DNA from: Gemmatimonadota bacterium
GTDB lineage: Bacteria > Gemmatimonadota > Gemmatimonadetes > Longimicrobiales > Gaopeijiaceae
Reading direction: 5' to 3'
Length of the DNA stretch: 64,000 bases
Assembly (NCBI GenBank): GCA_022827345.1
Contig: JAJDTB010000027.1
Coordinates: 1 to 64,000, forward strand
Below, one piece after another: positions 7,942 to 15,595 of the stretch. The notes under the pieces were generated by a model, which saw only the letters and a program-made list of their open reading frames with translations, did no database searches and had not been told where the DNA came from. A program made the position numbers and the translations under genes. How positions within the stretch are numbered: the stretch's first letter is position 1; each line of letters opens with the position of its first letter.

Positions 7942-10548
7942 GTGCTATCCACGCTCGCGCTCGCCGCTGTCATGCAGGTGTCCCCCCAGGTGCAGGAACT
8001 GGTGCCGGGGACCGACTACGACCCGTCCATTCCCACGCTCGAGGAGGTGGTTGGACACGGCTTTGGGGAGGTCGTCACGCCGCCGGACGACGTGATCCGG
8101 TACATCGAGGCGCTGGCCGGGGCGGCACCCGACCGCACGCACCTCGTCCAGTACGCAGAGAGCTGGGAGGGCCGGCCGCTAGTTGTACTTGTGATCGGGT
8201 CGGCGGAACGAATGGCACGTCTCGATGAGGTGAAAGCGGGTCTCCAGCGGCTCAGCGACCCGCGCGGAGTCTCCGACGAGGACGCGGAAGCGCTCCTGGC
8301 CGAACTCCCGGTCGTCACCGCGCTCATGCATTCGATCCACGGCAACGAGATCAGTCCCAGCGGCGCGGCCATGGCAGAGGCTTATCACCTGCTCGCAGCG
8401 AGAGGAAACGCCGATGTCGACCTGATCCTCTCCGAGTCGCTTGTCCTCATCGACCCGCTCGAGAACCCGGACGGACGGAACCGCTTCGTCTACCAGAACG
8501 AGATCGCACAGGCCAGGTGGCCGGACGAGGCCGCCTATTCCGCCGAACACGACGAACCCTGGCCCGGCGGGCGAAGCAACCACTACCTGTTCGACCTGAA
8601 CCGGGACCTGTTCATCCAGAGCCAGCCCGAGACGCGGGGGAAGGTGGACATTCTGCTCGAATACCGCCCTCAGATCGTGGCCGACCTGCACGAGATGGGC
8701 GGCGACGCGACCTACTTCTTCCCCCCCACCGCCCCGCCCTCCAACCCCTGGTACGGGGAGCGGCAGATCGCGCTGATGGACGTGTTCGGGTCGGCGACCG
8801 CGGCACGCTTCGACGAACGCGGATTCGCATACTTCAACCGGGAGGTGTTCGACCTCTTCTATCCCGGGTACGTCGACATGTGGCCGATGGGTCAGGGTGC
8901 GCTCGGCATGACGTACGAGCAGGCGAGCGCCCGTGCACTGCGGTTGAGACGGTCGGACGGCGACCTGCTCACCTACGGCCAGGGGGTGTTGCAGCACTTC
9001 ACGGCGGCACTGGAGACGGCACTGACCGCCGCTCGCAACCGCGAACGCATTTTGCGTGACTATCTCGCGTTCCGGCGCGAGGGCGTCGCCGCCGGGCGGA
9101 CGGGCCCGGCCGAGATCGTGCTCCACTCGGCTCACGACCCGGGAATGGCCGAGCGGCTCGCGATGATGCTGGTCGAGAACGGGGTCGAGGTCTTCCGTGC
9201 CTCGGGGCCGGTGACGGCCGGCGACCGCACGCTGTCCGCCGGCTCGAGCTTCATCGTGCCGCTGGACCAGCCGATGCACGGCTTCATACACAACCTCCTC
9301 GACGCACACGTGCCGATGGCGGAGGACTTCGTGCGCCGGCAGATCGAGCGCCGGGCGAACCGGCAATCGGACGAGATCTACGACCTCACCGCCTGGAGTC
9401 AGTCGCTGCTGTGGGACGTGGAGGCAATCGAGACGGACGCGACCGGCGCGCGCGGTGAGCCGGTGACTGCAATGACAACGCTGGAGGCGCCGGAAGCACT
9501 GCCCGAAGCGCTCGTCGGCTACCTGATCCCGTGGGGCACGAATGCGGCCGCGACGGTGGTTGAGGCGCTGCGCGAAGGCATTCGCGTACGGGCGGCGGGG
9601 GCCGAGTTCACTCTGGACGGCCGTGAGTACGGAACCGGCACGGCGATCGTCCGCGTGGCCGAGAACGGGCCGGATCTGCGGGCGCGACTGGGGGAGATCG
9701 CGGACCGGCACCGTGCCGAGGTCGTGGCAATCGATGACGCGTACGTGCGCGAGGGGATGTCGCTCGGAAGCAGCCGGGTGCGGGCGCTGCGCGAGCCGCG
9801 GGTGCTGCTCGTCTACGATTCGCCCGGGCAGAGCTATTCCGTGGGCTGGGCCCGCTATGTCCTCGAACGCCGCTACGGGCAGCGGACCACGGTCGTGCGG
9901 GCTTCGAGCCTCGGCCGTGCACGGCTGGCCGACTACGATGTCGTCGTTTTCCCAAGCGGCAACTACGGCAGCGCCGTCGGAAACGCGCTGCAGGATCGCC
10001 TGCGGGCGTGGATGCGCGACGGCGGCACGATGATCACCATGGCCGAGTCCTCGCGCTGGGCGTCCCGGGAGGGACTCCTGGCCACCGAAACCGAGCGCCG
10101 CGGCGGCCGCGCCGAGGGCGACGATCCCCCCGATCCCGGCACCCCGGACCAGCCTATCGAGTACCTGGACGCAATCTCTCCCGACGACGAATCACCCGAG
10201 GGCGTGCCCGGCGCGATCCTGCGCACGGTGCTCGACATGGAACACTGGCTGGCCGCCGGCACCGACGGTGAGATCGGCGTCCTCGTCGAGGGCTCCCGCG
10301 TCTTCCGCCCAATCACCCTCGACGCGGGCACCAACGTCGGCCGCTACGCCGAACTCGACGACCTCGTTCTCGGCGGGATCGTCTGGGAGGAGTCCCGGCC
10401 GCAGCTGGCCAGCAAGGCGTTCCTGATTCACCAGCCGGTCGGACAGGGGCAGCTGGTGGCGTTTGCGGAGGACCCGAACTACCGGGCCTACACCGAGGCG
10501 ACGCAGCTGCTGTTCATGAACGCGGTGTTGCTGGGGCCTGGGCGGTAG
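7942..10548 (+). CDS. Exported M14 family zinc carboxypeptidase-like protein
   Basis: An 868-residue protein with an M14 carboxypeptidase domain at about residues 40-370. The zinc ligands are H133 and E136 (HSIHGNE) and H250 (VADLHEMGGD). ENPDGRNRF and DLNRD match family motifs, and the likely catalytic Glu is E326 (GMTYEQ). The remaining roughly 450 residues resemble a glutamine-amidotransferase-like fold (VLLVYDSPGQSY, DYDVVVFPSGNYG), a combination seen in large bacterial M14 proteins. The GTG start at 7942 follows GAGAGAAC; the N-terminus is short and hydrophobic, a weak signal peptide. It probably trims peptides outside the cytoplasm. Confidence 0.85.
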   Translation: MLSTLALAAVMQVSPQVQELVPGTDYDPSIPTLEEVVGHGFGEVVTPPDDVIRYIEALAGAAPDRTHLVQYAESWEGRPLVVLVIGSAERMARLDEVKAGLQRLSDPRGVSDEDAEALLAELPVVTALMHSIHGNEISPSGAAMAEAYHLLAARGNADVDLILSESLVLIDPLENPDGRNRFVYQNEIAQARWPDEAAYSAEHDEPWPGGRSNHYLFDLNRDLFIQSQPETRGKVDILLEYRPQIVADLHEMGGDATYFFPPTAPPSNPWYGERQIALMDVFGSATAARFDERGFAYFNREVFDLFYPGYVDMWPMGQGALGMTYEQASARALRLRRSDGDLLTYGQGVLQHFTAALETALTAARNRERILRDYLAFRREGVAAGRTGPAEIVLHSAHDPGMAERLAMMLVENGVEVFRASGPVTAGDRTLSAGSSFIVPLDQPMHGFIHNLLDAHVPMAEDFVRRQIERRANRQSDEIYDLTAWSQSLLWDVEAIETDATGARGEPVTAMTTLEAPEALPEALVGYLIPWGTNAAATVVEALREGIRVRAAGAEFTLDGREYGTGTAIVRVAENGPDLRARLGEIADRHRAEVVAIDDAYVREGMSLGSSRVRALREPRVLLVYDSPGQSYSVGWARYVLERRYGQRTTVVRASSLGRARLADYDVVVFPSGNYGSAVGNALQDRLRAWMRDGGTMITMAESSRWASREGLLATETERRGGRAEGDDPPDPGTPDQPIEYLDAISPDDESPEGVPGAILRTVLDMEHWLAAGTDGEIGVLVEGSRVFRPITLDAGTNVGRYAELDDLVLGGIVWEESRPQLASKAFLIHQPVGQGQLVAFAEDPNYRAYTEATQLLFMNAVLLGPGR

Positions 10549-10699
10549 GGGGGCGGCCCAAGCCACCAAGGTCCTTGATCAGCAGGCCCCTCAGGTCGAT
10601 TGCGAACTTCCTCCTGAGGTCGGTGCCAGTCCCGCCCACCCTTCCGAACTGCTGCGCCACCGCTCCGAACCTTTCACATTCCTGAAGGGAACGCCAGTT

Positions 10700-11149
10700 T
10701 CACAGGGTGTCCTGGTCAGCTCTTGGTGACAATGCACTAATTGCTTGTACCAGTGGGGTTTCGCGAAGCTCATTCAGGAGAGGGCTGACAGAAACGCCGC
10801 GAAGGCTGGCGGACCGATACACTTCGCCACCACCCGAGAACACAAGCTCCATCGGTAGTGCCCCGATATCCAGGAGCGGCCGTTCTAGCACCCCGGAAAC
10901 GGGCAGTGGCGCGAGCCGCTGAAGTTCCCATGGTTCGGGGTTTCTTGATAGCACCAGGGCAAACGACTTCGGGTTCTGATGTCTCCAGTCCAGCCAGACC
11001 GCCAACAGGTTAGTGCAACTGAAGCACTGTGCCGGATCCATGAGGAGCACGACAGCCGGATCAGCGTCGGCAACCAACTGACCCAGGGTACGGCCATCTC
11101 GCAGTTCCCATTCGGCGGGTGACAGCGCGGGAGCGGTACAGCCTGTCAA
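10700..11149 (-). CDS. Small thioredoxin-like lipoprotein with CxxC, odd start
   Basis: A 149-residue product that opens with a lipobox-like LTGC. It then shows a thioredoxin-like pattern: a strand AVVLLMDPAQ, directly followed by CFSC (C42/C45) and a helix NLLAVWLDW, then SFALVLSRNPEPW. The CxxC after a hydrophobic strand fits a redoxin/AhpC-TSA-like fold, but the family was not matched with certainty. TTG at 11149 is the only standard start. Upstream in frame the sequence reads RFALACGIVELF, a plausible lipoprotein signal with no start codon before a stop, so the N-terminus may be damaged or the base call wrong. It lies 61 bases after the propeller lipoprotein. Confidence 0.5.
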   Translation of the reverse strand: MTGCTAPALSPAEWELRDGRTLGQLVADADPAVVLLMDPAQCFSCTNLLAVWLDWRHQNPKSFALVLSRNPEPWELQRLAPLPVSGVLERPLLDIGALPMELVFSGGGEVYRSASLRGVSVSPLLNELRETPLVQAISALSPRADQDTL

Positions 11150-11210
11150 GAAGAGTTCAACAATCCCGCACGCAAGTGCAAACCTCTACCTCGGTTGCCG
11201 GTGCATCCAG

Positions 11211-12374
11211 CTACCCTACCGGCAACCAGTCGCACCCGGACGTGTCGATCCGGTACCGGCGGATCCAAGTCTTGATGCCATCCTCATTCTCGTTGAGCGC
11301 TCGATCTAGCAGATAGAGGGTGTCGCCCGCCACGGTGTGGACCACTCGCATCTCGTTTGAGAAATGCACTGGCCCGTCCACGCACGCGGTGGTCCGGTCG
11401 CTCGACAGGACACTCACGTAGATGCTGGACAGGAAATCCACCATCGGCGGCTTCCCTTTCACCGACATGTCGTGGTGGATCAGAGCGGTTGAACCGCCCG
11501 ACATCCGGTAGATGCCGTGAAGAACCGACAGCATCTCCATGCGTTCATTGAAGGTTATGGATTCATCACCTACGCGATCGATACGTTCCTGTGCATCATC
11601 GGGCACTCCTCGCCGCAGACTACGGGGGGGATGTAGGGTATCCAGCACTAGACCGTCTCGCAAGGCGAGATAGAGCTCGTTGGTGCCGCCCATCCCCAAC
11701 AGAATCGTATCCGCCCATGCAGCCGCGCTGCCCAGTCCAAAGATGCCCGTGAAGACCCCGGCGCCCGCAAGCGACTGGCGGTAGGGCCCAGGCAATTCCA
11801 CGAGATGGCTGGATCGGTCTGTGACCTGGTCCCATACCATCACGGATTTGGCATCTTCTATACGCAGGATAGGAACAATTGCCGTGCCATCCACGACTGC
11901 AGCTGCAATCCCCACAATGCCCTCATAGCGAGTTGAGCCGAGGTACTCGCCGCCTTGTCGAGAGAACTGGGTAAAGAGCCTGCGTCCAGTATCCACACCA
12001 ACGACTACGGAGTCGTTCAGGATAAACACCGGACCCAGTCGCGTGAATTCGCCGGGCCCGGGGCCTGGTCGGCCATACCTCTGGATCACCTGCCCCTGCG
12101 GATGAAAGCGAAAGATCTGCCCTTCGAAGAAATCTGCTACAAGGAACGATCCGTCGAGTGAGTCGAGCACCAGGGTATGTGGATTGCCCAGGTAGTAGTC
12201 GGTACGCTCGTCAAGCAGTATTGGCTCAAGAGCAACAATCTCTGGCCCAACGACGTTATCTGCTCTCGGATCGCTGGTCCAGCCGACATCGGACGACGGT
12301 GCATCGCCGACGCAGCCACTAACACCACCGAGGACCACGAGCCACCAGTAACAGCTCCTAACTATGGAGAGCAA
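11211..12374 (-). CDS. 6-bladed beta-propeller lipoprotein
   Basis: A propeller lipoprotein of about 387 residues. TTG at 12374 (after AAGGAC, spacing about 10) gives the compact signal LLSIVRSCYWWLVVLGGVSGC. A longer frame to GTG 12452 would overlap the preceding peptide gene and place the lipid Cys near residue 47. The body resembles the Bacteroidota 6-bladed-propeller (BF2992-like) family: NPHTLVLDSLDGSFLVADFFEGQIFRFHPQG, GRPGPGPGEFTRLGPVFIL, and a C-terminal YLLDRALNENEDGIKTWIRRYRI. It sits between a Cys-rich peptide gene and a CxxC lipoprotein gene, a layout that recalls NVEALA-peptide loci of Bacteroides. Function is unknown. Confidence 0.7.
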   Translation of the reverse strand: MLSIVRSCYWWLVVLGGVSGCVGDAPSSDVGWTSDPRADNVVGPEIVALEPILLDERTDYYLGNPHTLVLDSLDGSFLVADFFEGQIFRFHPQGQVIQRYGRPGPGPGEFTRLGPVFILNDSVVVGVDTGRRLFTQFSRQGGEYLGSTRYEGIVGIAAAVVDGTAIVPILRIEDAKSVMVWDQVTDRSSHLVELPGPYRQSLAGAGVFTGIFGLGSAAAWADTILLGMGGTNELYLALRDGLVLDTLHPPRSLRRGVPDDAQERIDRVGDESITFNERMEMLSVLHGIYRMSGGSTALIHHDMSVKGKPPMVDFLSSIYVSVLSSDRTTACVDGPVHFSNEMRVVHTVAGDTLYLLDRALNENEDGIKTWIRRYRIDTSGCDWLPVG

Positions 12375-12409
12375 GGCAGGACCGTCCTTGACACTGCTAG
12401 AGCCAGCGA

Positions 12410-12688
12410 CTATGCCTCGACTATTATCGGGTCTAGCTGGATACACCAACACCCAGATCCCGGATCATAGAAGGGGCATCTGTAGTCGCATCTGGAAACG
12501 AAATTGATGATGTAGAGCTGGTCCCCTTGTGCGCTCACCGACGTGGCCTGAGAGTTCGGTAGCACCGGACCACTAACAAGTGGTAGTGAGGCGACTACAG
12601 CAATCAGAGCCATCTTTTTGAGAATCCGAACGAGTCTCGTGAGTTGTTCCTCCCGGCATCGTTTGGGATGGAAAAAAAGGAGTGGCAT
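12410..12688 (-). CDS. Small exported Cys-rich peptide
   Basis: This 92-residue gene has a strong ribosome site (GGAGGG, 5 bases before ATG 12688). A charged 24-residue leader (KRCREEQLTRLVRILKK) precedes a hydrophobic stretch MALIAVVASLPLVSG and a likely cleavage region SVSAQ-GDQ. The mature part is about 40 residues with four clustered Cys (SRCDYRCPFYDPGSGCWC), which could form two disulfides or be matured further. No known family is recognised. Its layout (leader, short Cys-rich core, then propeller lipoprotein and CxxC lipoprotein downstream) resembles NVEALA-type natural-product-like precursors of Bacteroides. That parallel is inference. Confidence 0.6.
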   Translation of the reverse strand: MPLLFFHPKRCREEQLTRLVRILKKMALIAVVASLPLVSGPVLPNSQATSVSAQGDQLYIINFVSRCDYRCPFYDPGSGCWCIQLDPIIVEA

Positions 12689-12958
12689 ATTCGCCCTCCG
12701 AGCAGATTACCTCGAGAACCTCCGACGATAGTGTCGTAGTCTGTGGTGGTGAAGTATGCACCATCACTATAACTGTCATGAGTTATTGTGTCAACGGACG
12801 GGCTTCTCAGAACCGACGTCAGCAGGTTGATCTGCCGGATACACCGCTACCCACAGCGCTACGGTTTCCGCACCAGGACGCCGTCCGAAGTACCAATAGG
12901 ACTCTGCAGCCTGTTGCTCGAAATGGTCGACAAACTCGCCCCCAGCATCCCACCCACC
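12689..12958. other. Intergenic region upstream of the peptide cassette
   Basis: About 270 bases separate the end of the first FG-GAP/LVIVD gene from the peptide start. The minus-strand message leader contains the GGAGGG ribosome site and an AT-richer stretch near 12760-12790 (AGTTATAGTGATGG on the minus strand) where a promoter would be expected. No convincing -35/-10 pair and no other gene is seen. Confidence 0.4.
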
Positions 12959-15409
12959 TCAACTCACCGGCCGCACCCGCTTCTTCAGAATGAAGAGCCC
13001 CTCCTGCATGCTGGTCACGATCACCGTGCCGCTCTCGAAATAGGGGTAGTTGCTCCACGCGCCGCCGAACCCCGGGCCCTCCTTGTGCGGGGCCGTGTCG
13101 AAGTAGCCGACTTCGCGCGGGTTCTCGGGGTCGGAGACGTCGAGGATGTGCAGGCCGTAGAGGTAGTTGGCCTGGAACATCAGGTCGTCGCGGATGTAGA
13201 GGTTGTGCGCGCTGGCGGGCATCGAGCCCATGAACTCGCGGACCAGCACGGGGTCCTCGATGTCGCTGACGTCCCAGATCAGGGTGCGGGTGGTCTCCGC
13301 GTTGCCGGCGATCACGTCGGCCTCGTCGTTCTGGTAGAAGTAGCGATGATCGGCAGTGAGCCAGCCCTGGTGGATGTACGCGGGGTTGGGTGACGATGGA
13401 TTTGCCACGACGACCGGGTCGTCCTTGTCGGTGACGTCCTGGATCTGGAAGTTGCGGCCGTTGGAGTTGAAGCAGAGCTCGCGGCCCGTGTAGTTCTCGT
13501 CGGGGCCGCGGTAGATCACGCACTGGGTGTCGTGGGTGCCGCCGGTGGGGGCGCAGCCGACGAACTCGGGATTGGCGGGATCGTCGATGTTGATCATGTG
13601 GAGCCCGCCGCCGCAGGTGTCGCCGGCGCCGCCGCCCCCGATCGTGTAGGCGATCCCCGTCTCCTCGTTGATCGCGATGTTGTGAGAGCTGCCGATGCGG
13701 GTGTAGTGCACGTCCGGCTCGAAGAGCGCGGGCATCTCGCCTGGGGAGATGTCGCGCAGGCGTCTGAGGTCGAAGACCTGCATGCCGTGCTCGCCCGCCC
13801 CGTCGGCGACGATGAAGGCATGGTCCTTGTACGTCTTGATGTCGCGCCAGAGCTGGGACGGCGGAGTGCCCCACGGCTTGGGCAGGTCGCCGACCAGCAT
13901 GGGGTTGGTGGGATCGGTGATGTCGACGAAGGACGTGCCGTCGTTGCGGCCCACCAGCGCGTATTCGCGTCCCGTCATGGGGTCGGTCCAGCCCCAGTTG
14001 TCGTTGGCGCGGACGCCGCGGGCGCGGTCGCCGGCCCGAAGGAGCGAGGGCGGGATGTATGCCAGCAGCTCGACCTCGTCGCAGTCGAAGGGGCCGACCT
14101 TGCCTTCGACGCAACGGCGCTCCTCACCCACCAGGGCCCCGAGCATGTCGGGTGCGCTCACGAGCATCTCGCCGTCGCCCCAGCCGCCGCCGGTGTGCTC
14201 GAAGACGTGGACCGAGCCGGCCTGGTGGTGCATGCCGGGGGCACCGACAGTGACCAGGCCGTCGCTCGCGACGACCAGGCCGCCGAACCGGTCGCTCTCG
14301 ACCGTCTCCTCCTGGGGGAGCTGGATCCGGCGCGGCTCGTCCGGCAGCGATCCGTCGCCGCCGGCCTCGTACACGAAGACCGAGCCGAGTTCGTAGCCGC
14401 GCGTGGTGGGGGCACCGACCCACACGTCGTCGCCGGCGAAGGCCACGGCTTCGCCGAAGCGGTCGCCGCTCTCGCCGCCGGAAACAGCAAGCCGTCCGTC
14501 GCCGGGGACCCACCGGGCAAGGTCGGCATCCCATGAATGCGTGTAGACGGCGCCACGGCTGTCGTCCGCTCCCGGCGCCCCGATCAGGACCCTTTCCCCG
14601 GAAGCCGCGAGGGCCGACCCGAAGTTGGCGTTCGATTCGGCGGGCGATTCGAGGACGCCGCCCTCCTCCCAGCCCCCATCCACCATGCGGTAGTGATGTA
14701 CGCGGCCGGCGCGCTCGCCGTCGTCGCCAGCGGCATTCCACTGGGGAGCGCCGATCAGGGCACCGTTGGCGGTGAACAGGATCGCCGCGCCGAAGCGGTC
14801 TCCCTCCGCCCCGTCCGCGGGTTGGAGCTGGCCGCGTCGGGTCCACTGGCCGTCGGCGCCGCGCTGATAGGTGTAGACGGCGCCCTGCGGCACGGCCTCT
14901 TCCTCGCCGCCTCGCCCGCGGGGGGCGGGGGCGGCTCCGGGTGCGCCCACGAAGAGCCAGTCGTCGTGTGCGGCGATGGACAGGCCGAAGTCGTTACCGC
15001 AGTAGCCGTCGTAGCGGCAGGTCGGGGACGCGCCGGCGATATCGTCGCCCTCGATCGTGCCGGTGGCCTGCCATGTGCCGCCGCCCGTGCGCTCGAAGAT
15101 GTGGATCGGACCGCCGCGCTGGCCGACGAAGAGGGTGTTGCCCGTCCTGGCGAGCATGGTGCCGAATCCGTCGGCGCGCTCGGAGCCGGGAGCGCGCAGC
15201 ACGCTGGACTCCCGCCACTCGCCCCCGGCGTTGCGGTAGATGTACACCGATCCGGGGCGGAAGCTGGTCGTCGGCTCGGCGATGAGGAGTTCGCCGTCGT
15301 CGATGATCACCGAGTTGCCGAAGGCGCCGGACTGTGCGGTGAGCGGGGGTGCGGCCCAGGTCAGGGCGGCGAGAGAGGCGAGGAGGGCGATGGTCGGCTT
15401 GCGAATCAT
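12959..15409 (-). CDS. FG-GAP plus LVIVD repeat secreted protein (choice-of-anchor B type), copy 1
   Basis: An 816-residue secreted protein with a Sec signal (MIRKPTIALLASLAALTWAAPPLTAQ). Residues of about 27-430 form an integrin-like FG-GAP propeller, with repeats such as SERADGFGTMLARTGNTLFVG and ESGDRFGEAVAFAGDDVWVGAP. Residues of about 450-815 carry LVIVD-type repeats (EYALVGRNDGTSFVDITDPTNPMLVGDL, GLHILDVSDPENPREVGYFD), as in the choice-of-anchor B family. It is probably a surface or periplasmic propeller protein; no enzyme motif is seen. It is a close paralogue of the next gene upstream, keeping even the same start MIRKP and end RVRPVS, so the pair arose by tandem duplication. Confidence 0.82.
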   Translation of the reverse strand: MIRKPTIALLASLAALTWAAPPLTAQSGAFGNSVIIDDGELLIAEPTTSFRPGSVYIYRNAGGEWRESSVLRAPGSERADGFGTMLARTGNTLFVGQRGGPIHIFERTGGGTWQATGTIEGDDIAGASPTCRYDGYCGNDFGLSIAAHDDWLFVGAPGAAPAPRGRGGEEEAVPQGAVYTYQRGADGQWTRRGQLQPADGAEGDRFGAAILFTANGALIGAPQWNAAGDDGERAGRVHHYRMVDGGWEEGGVLESPAESNANFGSALAASGERVLIGAPGADDSRGAVYTHSWDADLARWVPGDGRLAVSGGESGDRFGEAVAFAGDDVWVGAPTTRGYELGSVFVYEAGGDGSLPDEPRRIQLPQEETVESDRFGGLVVASDGLVTVGAPGMHHQAGSVHVFEHTGGGWGDGEMLVSAPDMLGALVGEERRCVEGKVGPFDCDEVELLAYIPPSLLRAGDRARGVRANDNWGWTDPMTGREYALVGRNDGTSFVDITDPTNPMLVGDLPKPWGTPPSQLWRDIKTYKDHAFIVADGAGEHGMQVFDLRRLRDISPGEMPALFEPDVHYTRIGSSHNIAINEETGIAYTIGGGGAGDTCGGGLHMINIDDPANPEFVGCAPTGGTHDTQCVIYRGPDENYTGRELCFNSNGRNFQIQDVTDKDDPVVVANPSSPNPAYIHQGWLTADHRYFYQNDEADVIAGNAETTRTLIWDVSDIEDPVLVREFMGSMPASAHNLYIRDDLMFQANYLYGLHILDVSDPENPREVGYFDTAPHKEGPGFGGAWSNYPYFESGTVIVTSMQEGLFILKKRVRPVS

Positions 15410-15595
15410 GGTGCGGTTCCGGTCTGGCGTGGGTGTGGTGTATGGAAGCTATGGCCGCGGACGGAACGGTGCGGCCGGTTTGTCCGCCAAATCGAGGCAA
15501 AACTGGCGGACAAACCCGCACATGTGGCGGTTGTCGGCCATTTCCGGGCCGAAGTGGCGGACAACGGGCGTCTTGATGACAAGAGACTGCGACCC
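15410..15595. promoter_or_regulatory. Intergenic region with 12-bp inverted repeat between the paralogues
   Basis: GTTTGTCCGCCA (15478-15489) and TGGCGGACAAAC (15504-15515) form a perfect 12-base inverted repeat around a 14-base loop. A further half-site, TGGCGGACAAC, lies at 15555-15565. It could be an operator for the downstream copy 1 gene or a hairpin terminator for copy 2; there is no U-tract, and the extra half-site favours a protein-binding site. Confidence 0.5.
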
